Positions 49,701 to 60,520 of a DNA stretch of 64,000 bases are shown here, in pieces. The DNA lies in contig NC_067287.1 of the NCBI RefSeq assembly GCF_020740795.1, forward strand, positions 11,671,501-11,735,500, written 5' to 3'. The stretch is from Apus apus. Lineage: Eukaryota; Chordata; Aves; Apodiformes; Apodidae. Below the pieces are notes generated by a model. That model searched no databases. It was not told the origin of the DNA and was given only the letters and a program-made list of their open reading frames with translations. The translations under genes and the position numbers were made by a program. Within the stretch, counting starts at the first letter, position 1. Every line of letters starts with the position of its first letter.

Positions 49701-52360
49701 GGTGTAAAACTGAAAAAGGGAAATGTAATCATCCTCAGATGCAGGCAATTGAGAGTGGTTCTCTAGGGGCAAAATGCCTTGGTGTTCCTTGTGCAGCAGA
49801 TACATAGTATCAAGTCATGCTGAGATTGCAAAGTCAGTCTTAAGTGATGGACTTAGCCTTTTACAGACTGAATACTGTGAAGGTGAACTGCCACTATTTT
49901 GGGTTGAATCCTTATGATTTAGTCCAGGAGACAAACTGTGGAGTATTACAGCGTTATCCCTGCTGTGCCTTGAAACAGGCTGTGTCTGAGTATGAGTGTT
50001 GTTGACTTTGAGGACTGTGTCAACAGTTCTTTGTTATCATTCTGTTGCCTTTTTTTTTTGTTGTTTTGTTGTGTTGGTTTTTTAAATTATTTTTAAGGAG
50101 GGAAAAAAACTCCTCACTGAAAGGATTATGTCAGCTAGTCTTGCTGTATGGATTGTTTCTTTTCCTTTTACACTGTGGGTTGCTAACTCCTCCAGTGTGC
50201 CCAGTATCAGGAATCATCCCATCTCTGTCCATGGTGGCAGTTATTAATAGTTTCAATGGGAGCTGTCTGAATATGTGATAAGACTTTGAGAAGTATTTGA
50301 GCCTGCAACTTGTGTGGACACTGCCTTACTTGCTGGAGATTATTCTTCAAGCACAGTTAGCCTCTGTATTTATTTCACCTCTGTTCTCATTGTTCTACAA
50401 AAAAAAGCTGAATGACAGCAGTTATTCCTTACCCCAGGCTCAAACCAAGTGAGCAGAGTGCAGCAGAGCTCCAGCAGCACAACTGTGACTTTCAGTATGC
50501 AAGGTCTCCTTGACTACAGTGCTGTGACTCCCAAAGTTACCTCTGCTTCAGCACCCACATAAAGCACAAATTTTTAAGGTCCACACAAAATCACTCAAAG
50601 TGACTTTATGGTGATGAGTGTATGAGTAGTGATACTAGAGTATTACTGTTATCAAATGTGTAGCTATAAACCAAACAGGTTTGTTTTGTTTCAGAATGTA
50701 GTAAGTCTGGTAGGTAATTTGCGTGTGAAGGATGTTACCAAGTTACAGAGTATGACTCTGAATTGGTGACAGGACTATTCCTGTACTTATAATTAAGCAT
50801 ATACCAAAGTACTGTGCTGGTTAATGACTTATGTGTCTTTATTTACTTTTTAAGTGAACATTAAATGAGATCATAAGCAAACATGCTGATTACTAGTTGT
50901 AATCCCCAAATCAATTGCAACCACCCTGGGAGGTCATAAATCGTCTGTATAATTTCATTGTTTTTCAGTAAGGGGTCATCTGTGCAGAGAGCACAGGATA
51001 TTTTCTTCCCAGAAGCTGCTGTGAAGGAGCTTGATCTTACAAGGTGCTACATGTTCTTCGTTCTTGTTAATGCGTCTCCAGGAAACAGCACCCTACATGA
51101 TCAGACTGTGATAAACACAAACCATAGCAGTGTTTGACCTCTGTGGGTTACCTGCTTTGTGGAGCAGGCTAAATGCTTATGGACTTGCTTGTCTCAATAC
51201 AGAACATACCCCCTATTAGGCTGTTGCTGGAAACCAAATAAATTGCAGAGTGCCAGTTTCAAAGGTTTGAGTTATCCATTGTGCAGCAACATCTGAGCAG
51301 CTGAGACATAGCAACCTGCAGAGAAGAACCATAGTCATCAGTTTTATCCCTGCCAGATATTGTGCTGCACTCAAAAGTTTAATTATAGCTTCAAATCATT
51401 GAGGCAGCCTTCATAGCTAGCGTGCAGGAATTTGGTGATACCAAATGGATCCTCCTGTAGCTTCAACCCTCCATGCTATGGAAGACGTATCCTGATGCTG
51501 GGTATGCTCAGATGTTAAGCAGAGATGCTGTCTGCAGTCCTGCAGAACAGCCAGGCTAAGTCCTGTGTAGATGGTATAGAAGCCATTTGCAGTTTAAGGG
51601 TTTGTGGCTTCTGAAGTTTGTATATTTTGCAGATTGCTTGTGCCATAGTCTTCAAAAACTGTTAGTTTTTAAGAAAGCAGATGGCTTTAGCAAGATATAT
51701 TTGCTGGCACCTGGAACAGGTGGATCTGGAATCAATTTATGCAGTATAATTTTTTCCACACCCCTTTTGAAATAATTTTATACCCTGGAGCCACCTAAGA
51801 TGCTTATTATTTAGCCAATAGGGAACAGCTTCTGTCTGGCTACATAAAATTTTACACATCTTTTAGAGCTAATGCTTAGATTGAAATGCAAAATTTAGTG
51901 CTGGGAGTGCATGTGAATTTGTGAAACTCCCTGGAGAAAATGTGAGTGCATGTATCAGTGAATGAATTATACTTCTCCATAGAGGGAGAGGGCTTCTTTT
52001 AGTGGTAACGAATGTCCTGTGTACAGTGTTTGTCATTTTAAAAGTAGTATTTTTCATTTCAAGTGCAAACCTTGTGCAGGTTACTGATGTAGAGTAAAAA
52101 TGAAAAAAATATCTTTAACTTCATTTGAAAGGATAACAGAATGAAATTTTCTTACATAGTATGAAACTGTCCTAACTTAGATCAAATTATGTGTTTTGAA
52201 AATACAGCAGTGAGAGTTATGACTAGTTATGTGAGAAAGGAGAAGATCCTGCCTTACTTTTCAAGGGGCAGGAAACAAACTCCAATGAGATCTTGGCCAC
52301 ATTCTCATTCTTGCAACAGAATCTGTACCAGCAAGCTTACCTGGCTGTGAAGGTTCATAA
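46731..52360 (+). other. AT-rich non-coding region, possible SEMA5B first intron (part 1)
   Basis: No exon recognised. It contains a C12 run (47281-47292), a T15 run (47933-47947) and TTTTG repeats near 49387-49400 and 50060. The many open frames under 90 codons show no family similarity. Assignment as an intron depends on the large CpG island being the SEMA5B promoter. Confidence 0.45.
47281..47292 (+). repeat. C12 homopolymer
   Basis: An uninterrupted run of 12 C in AT-rich DNA, preceded by TTTATTTATT. A G-quadruplex-prone tract on the other strand and a likely site of length variation or assembly error. Confidence 0.9.
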
Positions 52361-53005
52361 TGTCATGGTTTCACCTCAGCTGGCAACAAAGCAGCACCCA
52401 ACTGCTTGCTTACTCCCCCACGGTATGATAGGGGAGAGATTCAGAAGAGCAAAAGTAAAAAAACTTGTGGGTTGAGATAAAAATAGTGTAATAGGTAAAG
52501 CAAAAGCCACTTGTGCAAGCAAAGTAAAACAGGGAATTAATTAGTACTTCCCATGGCTGGAACTAGGTGGTCCTTAAGGTGCCTTCCAACCCAAATAATT
52601 CTATGATTTTATGATCAGTAGGCAGGTGATCAGCCATCTCCAGGAGAGCAGGGCTCCATCACGTGTTATGGTTACTTGGGAAGACAAACACCATCACCCC
52701 TTCTTCTTCTTCCCCCAGTTTTATATGCTGAGCATGATGTCGTATGGTATGGAATATCCCTTTGGTCAGTTGGAGTCAGCTGTTCCAGCTGTGTCCCCTA
52801 GCAACTTCTTATTTACTCCCAGCCTACTCACTGTTGGGGTGATGTGAGAAGCAGAAAAGGGCTTGATGCTGTGTAAGCACTGCTCAGCAATGGCAAACGG
52901 AAACATCTCTGCATTATCAACACTGTTTTCAGCACAAATCCAAAACATAGACTCATACGAGCTACTATGAAGAAAATTAACTCTATCCCAGCCAAAACCA
53001 GCACA
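52361..53005. mobile_element. Solo LTR, avian ERVL-type
   Basis: It begins TGTCATGGTTTCACCTCAGC and ends near TATCCCAGCCAAAACCAGCA with the TG...CA termini of an LTR. Internal landmarks are CTTGTGGGTTGAGATAAAAA, TTTTATATGCTGAGCATGAT, GGTATGGAATATCCCTTTGG and TGTGTAAGCACTGCTCAGCA, which I recall from an abundant LTR family of neoavian genomes. No internal retroviral region or partner LTR flanks it, so it is a solo LTR. I could not find a clean 5-bp target duplication (flanks CATAA and CACAG), so the ends may be off by a few bases. A CR1 tail interrupts it. Confidence 0.8.
52557..52615 (+). mobile_element. Extremely short CR1 3' tail nested in the LTR
   Basis: The 59 bases include GTGGTCCTTAAGGTGCCTTC then CAACCCAAATAATTCTATGA and TTTTATGAT, which is the avian CR1 3' end with its ATTCTATGAT-type terminal repeat. 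The LTR sequence resumes on both sides (ACTTCCCATGG / GGCAGGTGATCAGCCATCTC), so this is an insertion into the LTR by a severely 5'-truncated CR1. Confidence 0.75.
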
Positions 53006-56000
53006 CACAGTAACTTCAAAGAGGTTTTGAGTGGGTGCTGGGACCATCTGCACAACTCAGAGGTATGATTAGGAACTAAATCTGGGAACACTTTGGGGCC
53101 AGACTCTTAAGGGAAGAGGATGCTGACTACAGATGGCCTGTTGGGCAGGTTTAATTGCTTTGCTGTGTTTCCTGGCCACGTGGAAGTTGTTTAGCCTGCT
53201 GTTTCGGCTAAAGGTTGCTTATTTATCTCCTATGATGCTGATTCACAATAGATCAAAGATTAGGGGAAAAAAATAAGACGAGAGGAAAGGGTAGGAAGTT
53301 CACTCTGGGTAATTCAGTTTGACAGGATAATGTAGTAAATTCAAGAATGGAGAAGGAGACGTGTTTTGGAGCCTGTATATACAATGCAGAGAAGGAGAAA
53401 CTGGCTAGGTCTCTAAGTTTGTTAGAGTGATTACAGATCCCTCTGCCCTGCCTTGCATTCCTTTCTCTGCTCTCTCGTTCTGATTGAAGATGGTTGTCTG
53501 CCAGAATGAGATTTTCAAACACATGGTTTGGATGGGGCAATCAGTCTATATTTATAAATCTCTTAATATTTCACTCTCTGACCTTTCTGGGGTCCACTCC
53601 ACATATCAAGGGCACTTTCAATAAAAATGCAAAGCTAGGATTTGGTTTCTGCCTGTGTCCAAGGTGCTCCTCCAGTCTAAGAGAGCTTAGCTTTTAGTTG
53701 TAATTGCAGCTAGTAACCACCTACCTAAAGTAAAAGACAACAGGGGAAAGAATAGAATTAGTGGCTTGAGATAGGATAGAGATGCATACTTTATTCAACA
53801 TGAGCAAAATAGAACTATGTAATGTAACTGTGCACTGTTCCAATATTTATGAAGGATGATGTTGAGTAATACATAATACAAATGATGAAGAATTCCACTG
53901 TTCCTGCTTTGTGAGGATAATTGAGTGATATAATAGTACAATTTACTCTTATTTCCATTTTGAGAGCCATGCTCAGCAGTCAGAAGTAATAATAATCAGG
54001 GAGAGAAACTGAGGCATAAAAGGACTGTGAACTGGATCAGTTTTTGCTCATCTGTTAAAGATATCATGAAACATAACAGCGCAGATGGGTGCCAAGTAGG
54101 ATTGTCAGCAACTGAAATGAGTATGAATTAGACTTTGAGGTCTGTGAAAAGTCTGGTCTTACATGACTTGTTTAAGGTTATAGAGGGCATTAGTGGCAGA
54201 AGCAAGGTAACAACCCCTGAAAATGCTTATTCACATTTAAAAATCTAAATATGTATTTAAATGCTATGAATGAAATATTCTGTCTCACTGCTTTCCTGCA
54301 TCATAGCCCAAGACTATGCATTTACCTTCTTGCTAAACATTGCCAGCAGGCAACTGGATCATGCAAATCTTTTACTCATCGATGCAGTTCAGTTCAAGTT
54401 GGTGTAACTACAGACTGAGAAAAAAGTACCCTGATAGCATGTACACAATCAGTCCCAACGTTTTGAAGATGAACTAGGGATCATTCCTGTATTTTGGATT
54501 TTAATTTTTATATGCACACATGGATATGCATCTATATTGATTGAATTAAAACAAAAACCAAGTGATTACTATCTTTAAAATTAAATGTTTTCTCTCCTTT
54601 ACCAACTTAAATTGTTCCCAAGAGAGTAATTTACTAGATATCATCTGTATTTGTTTAGGACTGTACATCAGGAATACAAACCATGATATTGCTAATGCTA
54701 TGTGTTCCCTCTAATGGGTCTTTGAAATATTAAAGCAACTTACATTTGGAATAAGCTTTGCACACCTCCTTGTCTGTTCTTGCTTTTCAAATCCAGGCTT
54801 CACTGCTTTGCCTCAGAGCATTATGAGTTTATTATACTCCTGGAATCCTAATAGCACTTTGGTTTGTTTCCTAAATTTCTTCTTTGTATTTATTTATTGA
54901 TTCTTCATTTGAGCACAGTTTTGCAGATAATGATGGCACCACTGAGAATAGCTGGTGTGAGTTAATCTTATGAAGGCCTAAGTTACAATGCCATCCTTCT
55001 CTGCCAAGAATCTCTCTATAAAGTTCATGAATAAAGGCATCCAAAACACTAAATTAGTTAAGATAACTGGATAAGTTTACTCCCGATGTTTCAATTCATT
55101 CTAGTTTCATAAGGACAAAGTGTGTCAAGGCTGACAAATCTAAATTTAATTTTTCATTGAAAACTCATAGGCAAATTTGCAGATGATATTCTTAGGGAAG
55201 CAGTCTTTTCTACGGCCACTTGGTCTTTACTCAAATGAAGAACATGGACTTGTGAGAGAACACACATGAACCATGTTTTTAGCATTTCAGCATTTAGTTT
55301 ACATTTTACTTTGGATTCCTAAGATTCTTCCCCATTTAGTCCTTCCTCCCACAGTGGTAACTCCAGAAAGGTGCTTTCAGTCATTTTATCTGTCTTCCCT
55401 GATGTCATCAAATTTCCCTGAGCTGATTCCCTAAGCTGCAAAGATTGCAGAGCACAGCTTAGCAGATAGTTATAAAGAGATAAGGACTATGAAGTTGGAA
55501 GGCAGAAAATAGGGATAGTGGCACAGGAAGCTTCTGGCATGAGACCCTGGTGGCATACATGCCTTGTGAAGAACTGGAGTAGCTGTAGTGGTAAAAGGCA
55601 GCAGCAGGTTTTACTGGCAGAGGAGGATGGCTCGGAGGTGGTTGAGGACTGAAGCAGCAGCAGTACTTGTAGATCAGAACAGCATTGTGTCAGAGGAGCT
55701 CTCTGCAGGGAAATGTCAAAACATCTGCACTTTGCATGGGCATAATCAGACTTCTCTTTCACTCTGGAGCACTGTGATACAGGCAAAGAGAAATGACACT
55801 TCAAACTTAACTGAGGGCAGAGGTCAGGTTGAATTTCTGGTAAGGAAGTAATTCCATTCTTGCAAGTGGTAAGATCTGAACCTGCAGAATAAAACTCACT
55901 TTTGCGATCTGTACAAATGCATGAAGTGTTACTCATTTCAGTGAAATGACCTGTGGATGAGAATTTACCAGCCTGAGTTTTTGATTGCTAACATAAGGCA

Positions 56001-56637
56001 AAAACATAAACTATTTCCAAAAGTTACCCTAGTGTACAGTTGGGCTGCACTAACCTTAACTGTGACGCTTGTGGTCTGAGGGGACTAGAACCTTCCCATA
56101 AGTAATAAATTTTCTGTTTTTAGTTTCGAAAGATGTTATCATTTAATGAAAATTCTTTGTTTTCTGGCAGCCTACTCTGCTCTCCATTTACAAAGGTCTC
56201 AAAGGACTTGGACGTCCATGAAAAGTGCAAGAGCCCAGTTCTACTCTCAGAGACACTAGTGCAGCCTCACTGAAGAGCTGTGGTTGTGCTTGACTGAGGA
56301 CTAGTAGTATGAGCCCAAAAAAACCTCAAAGAGAAGTTTGTATCTATGGGAAGGGATTGCATAGGGATGGTAGTGGCCCAGAGGAACTCTCCAAAATTAG
56401 GTCTGCAAGACTATGCTGTTGCAAAATCCTCCTACCAAGAGAAGCATTTCCAGCTTTAGTTAAAACAAAATCGCAAACAACAAGATCTCTATTTCTGTTG
56501 AAATTAAGCTTCCCAAATGTTTGAGCATGAGATGCAGAAGTAATTGATTAGAAACAGAAGTAAAATAAGGAGGCTTTCTTTTTTTTTTCCTTTCCCAAGC
56601 TGACTCAACTGAGGAAGGAAAAAACCGTCTGAAGTTT
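53006..56637. other. Non-coding region, possible SEMA5B first intron (part 2)
   Basis: No recognisable exon. A weak MIR-type piece lies near 53940-54030 (TTATTTCCATTTTGAGAG ... GAGAGAAACTGAGGC). A 149-codon minus-strand open frame at 55487-55936 is rich in Ser/Cys/Leu, has no family resemblance and no exon signals, and is left out. Confidence 0.5.
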
Positions 56638-57674
56638 TGTGCTGGTTTGGTTCTGGCATGGTTTCGGTAGTGGGGCAGGGGCTCCAGTGGTGGCTCCTGT
56701 AAGAAGCTACTAAAAGCTTCCCCAGCTCAGGTGGCCAAGGCAGAGCCATGAGAGAGACAATAGATGCGCCTCTGCAATTAATGTATGAAAAATCTGATAG
56801 AAGACTTAAAAGCAGAGAAAGCAAAGTAGATGAGCTAAGCTGGAGAGGAGAGGAGCAGAGCAGTGCCAGAATGGAGATCCTGAGGTTAGTGAGAAAGAAG
56901 GGGGAAGAGGTGCCTGAGCAGAAGTTCCTCTGCAGCCCATGGAGGAGCCCACAGATGGCAGGCTGTCCCCCTGTACCCCATGGAGGAGAAACACGGTGGA
57001 GCATTCCCTGAAGGTGCCAGGAGGGGTGAATGGATCTGCAGCCCATGGACTTGGATCTGCAGCCATGGAGGACCCTGCACCAGGGGAGGTGACTGTTCCC
57101 GAAGCAGCCCACGACTCTGTGGGAAGCCCACACTGGAGCAGCTTGCTCCTGAGGGACTGTACCTCTTGGGAAGGACTCATGTCAGAGAGGTGTGGGAAGG
57201 ATTTTCTCCCATGGAAGGGACCCCATGGGGAAACAGGGAAGGACTGTAAGGAATCCTTCTCCCAGAGGAGGAAGGAGCAGTAGGAACCAATAGACTGTGA
57301 ACTAACAATAAACCCCATCCCCTGTCCCCCTGTGCCACTGGGGCAAGGAGGTAGAGAAATCAGGAGCAAAGTAATTTGGGCCCAGGAAGAAGGGAGGGGT
57401 GGAGGTAAGGTATTTAAGCACTACTCTTTGTGTTGTCTGTGTCCTGTGTGCATTTGATTAGTGGTAAATTAAATTACTGTTTTTCCCCAAGTTGAGTCTG
57501 TTTTGCCCGTGACCTTAATTGGTGAAGAATCCTCCTTGCCTTTTGTCTTGACCCATGAGCTTCTAGTTGGCCTTTGTCTTTCCCACCCCACAGAGTGTGT
57601 GTTTGTGTGTGGGGGGGTGAGTGCGTGGCCATGTGGCTGGTTCTTTGTTGTTGGGTTAGGCCCAAACCACGACA
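56638..57674 (+). mobile_element. Solo LTR of an endogenous retrovirus, with 5-bp TSD
   Basis: The 1037-base element begins TGTGCTGGTTTGG and ends AAACCACGACA (TG...CA). Direct 5-bp duplications AGTTT (56633-56637 and 57675-57679) flank it exactly. In plus orientation there is a TATA-like TATTTAAG at 57411 and a polyadenylation-type ATTAAA at 57468, in the order expected for U3-R-U5. The body has imperfect GC-rich repeats built on 'CAGCCCATGGAGGA' and 'CTGGAGCAG', typical of passerine LTRs. There are no gag/pol/env remains beside it. Overlapping open frames up to 209 codons here lie inside the LTR and are not retroviral proteins. Confidence 0.88.
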
Positions 57675-57679
57675 AGTTT

Positions 57680-58130
57680 TTACTTGGGTTGAGTAAGACT
57701 TTTGTCCACAAATAGACCAAATAAACTAATGAAGTGCTTCAGTGGAGTTATCACAAGAACCTGAGCCAGTGAGATTATTAGAGATTTATGCCTGGTAGAA
57801 ACAGGGTTTAAATTGATCGTATAAAGAATTGGAAATCATCTCATGTTTGTGGTTCTGATGGTCTAAGATATTGGCAGAAGAGATAAGGGCCTGATCCTGT
57901 ACCAAAGGACAGCAGTAGCAAGTTTCATTTATGCAAGTTAAAATTGGATTTTTCATTAAAAAAAAAAAAAAGTTTGTCTTGCTGTTCTTACCCAAGGACT
58001 ATTTGCTTTTGAAATTGGCCCACTACCTGAGTCAGGGCTGCATCAGGTTGCCCCAGGTTTTCCACTTGACAGTACCTCTTTGAAATGCAACAGTCTAATT
58101 TAGGCATCTCTTATTTGTTTTGAATAGCAG
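57680..58130. other. Non-coding stretch between the LTR and exon-like block B
   Basis: AT-rich sequence with an A14 run near 57958. A possible MITE-type relic (AAGGGCCTGATCCTGTACC) lies at about 57884. No gene was seen. Confidence 0.6.
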
Positions 58131-58233
58131 AGCTAATATGTCTGTCAGTTACAATGACTTGATAGACATGATTAAAAGGCAGGAGATCAGGAAAAGTGTG
58201 TGCTCATCACAGCCAGCCCTCCTCGATGAAAAA
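58131..58233 (+). other. Unassigned exon-like block B, coding-like
   Basis: An acceptor-like sequence (TTTTGAATAGCAG) and a perfect donor, AAA|GTAAGT, flank 103 bases. An ATG at 58138 opens 32 codons to the donor in phase 0, reading MSVSYNDLIDMIKRQ then EIRKSVCSSQPALLDEK. The composition is that of a soluble protein (charged, mixed, no low complexity), unlike neighbouring noise. The frame also stays open upstream of the ATG to the acceptor. I do not recognise the family. It could be an alternative 5' coding exon of the expected SEMA5B, part of an unrelated nested gene, or chance. Confidence 0.3.
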
Positions 58234-59284
58234 GTAAGTGGCTCAGTGGTGGCTTTGCAATTGAGGTGTAACTGAAAGCGTTTTTGGAAATGTGCTTTGT
58301 AGACTGCTTTGAAATGGTGTTTTCTATTATGACCAGTTTCTGGAACAGATTATACTGATTGCAGGAAGCACTTCAAAGCAGACTGATGTAGGAAGATCTT
58401 TCCCTGAAAACTTTGGCTTCTCTGTAAGACAGAAAGCTCCAAATGTGTCTGCAATCTGTGTTGTTTCAGCTACAACAGCATTTATTTGATAAAAATGGGC
58501 TGCTATTAATTTCCAAAATGCTACAAATCACTTTGTATTTTGCTGCCCCCTCTGTTTCACAGAGAGTTTCAAAGGTTGTGTTGCCTTTCTCCCATATCCT
58601 TTTACATTTCTGGTTTATATTTTTTTAAAGACTGAGATTTAAACATTGTAATGAAACATTGAGCTGCATCTGATAAGCAGTCAGGCACTAATTTAATATA
58701 TCAGTGGCCAGACTTTGATAGAACAGATCTTGACACATCATCTAGTCATTTCCTTGACCTCAGACAGAATCAACTATACTTCCACCATTCAGTTGAACAC
58801 AGGCTCACCTGGAGATGTGCTTAAAATACATAAATCTATGAATTTTCACTGGCAGGTGAAAGGCTAGCCATATACCATTTCAGGAGGACTCCTAAAAACT
58901 TTACTTGTAGGCTAAAGTCTCTATGTTTGAGAAGTGAAGTAATCTACATACTTGAAAACATGGGAGCAAAAGGGAAAAGCCAACTTCCTGGGTGGTATGA
59001 ACCAGGTGGTACCAGCATATTGAAATGTGGTGGGATGCCAGTAAATTCTTCTTGTTTTTCAAGGATATTGGAAGGGGAGAAAGCTTGTGCCAAAAATGAA
59101 AGGCAGCAGTAAGAAGAAAGACAGGAATGGACTAGAACTGTCTTGCTCTGCTATATTTAGTAGCACATGCAGAGGACAGGGAGAAGAATTTACAAAAACA
59201 TTGTTGTGTTCTTTTATGCCTTACCCAGCTGTAATATATCAAACCCATTGTATGGTCCTTTATGATTTCTATGTAAACAAGTTT

Positions 59285-59392
59285 CTTTTTACCGGGGAAG
59301 AAGTTGAGGCAAAGAGAAGTTAAGTCTCTTGTCTAAGCTAGTAGAGGGAGGCAGTGAATCAAAGTCAGTCCTGCAGTCAGTCACTTTTTCTG
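59285..59392 (-). mobile_element. MIR-type SINE relic
   Basis: TTTTTACCGGGGAAGAAGTT then GAGGCAAAGAGAAGTTAAGT, CTCTTGTCTAAGCTAGTAGA, GGGAGGCAGTGAATCAAAGT and CAGTCACTTTTTC follow the inverted MIR consensus over its whole core, including the 'gctagtaagtggcagagc' part. This is the best MIR match in the window. Confidence 0.7.
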
Positions 59393-60440
59393 GATTGACA
59401 GCAGAAATATAATAAATTCTTTATGTCAAAGCAGAAGGGCCTTGTAATAGTCCTTGCCCTTCATGAGAAATTACTTTTTCCTATAAGGCACGGCCAAATG
59501 CTGCTAATGGGTACCTTATGAATATATCTTTTTTTAATCCACAATATCATCAAATGAACAATTCTGACAAATGAGTTTGATATTGAAATATTGTGCTGTT
59601 TTTCTCCATCAGCTCTTTCAATAGCTAAAGCAATACACTCTGCATGCTGTAATCCATGGATTCAGTTCAACATTGCCATCTTGCTGTTTGAAGCCCCATC
59701 AAGAGCCTTTCTTTACTCTTCTGCTCAAGTGTTTGTCACCTTCCAGAAACTGGGGGTGACTTGTTTGCAAGGATGCTCTTTGCAGCTATGCTGTGTGACA
59801 CTTCTTTAACCTGCTTATCCCCACTCACTCATCACATTATGGTTTGAAAAACCTGCTTTATGCTTTGCTTGCTGTGCTTCACTTTTTTCTTGCTCTCTTA
59901 CTTATTTCCATAAAATGTATTCTCTAGAATACAATTTGTTTATTAAATGCAGTGAGTAAATGAAGTTATCTTATACAAAAAATCATTCTGGTTCTTCCTG
60001 GAAAAAAAATGCAGATCACTTTTAAATAAGCTTGTAAAGCAGACAACTCTGTGAACTCTTTCTTACCCTTTCTTTTCTCCAACATAGAAAATGAATAGCT
60101 AAGCACTAATTTTGTCCATATTTTCAGTGAGCATAAATTAATCTACTTAATATGTAGAATGCTTCTTGCATCTAGATATAATTAAATCATATTTGTTCTT
60201 AGAAACTATTAATCCAGTGTAAACCTGCTTCCTAAGTAAATACTCCTTTAATTAATACTACAACTAGATTGCAGGATTTGGAGTTGATTATCACAGCATT
60301 CCTTTCCCTGATGTCTTCTGCTTCAGATCTGTACAGTGGAGAGGTGTGCTAAACACAGCCAGGCAACACAGCAGCAAGCTTTTTTGCAGTTTGAAAATAA
60401 ATACATCTTATGAATACTTCACACCTACAGAACCCTTCAG

Positions 60441-60520
60441 TTGGGGATTACAAAGTGCTTTGCTGTGCTGTGTGGGTATTATTTATTTCCATTTTAGAGG
60501 AGAATAACAGAGAGACTGAG
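60441..60520 (-). mobile_element. MIR-type SINE relic (3' part)
   Basis: TACAAAGTGCTTTGCTGTGC followed by GTATTATTTATTTCCATTTT and AGAGGAGAATAACAGAGAGA matches the inverted MIR 3' half (AAGCGCTTT ... TATTATCCCCATTTTACAGA). Minus orientation. Confidence 0.6.

Noticed and set aside
55487..55936. 149-codon minus-strand open frame
   Set aside because: It has Ser/Cys/Leu-rich composition, no family similarity, no splice signals or promoter, and no conserved motif.
56504..57369. Minus-strand open frames of 209 and 187 codons and plus-strand frames of 87-114 codons
   Set aside because: They lie almost wholly inside the solo LTR and are not retroviral proteins. LTR repeats give open frames by composition.
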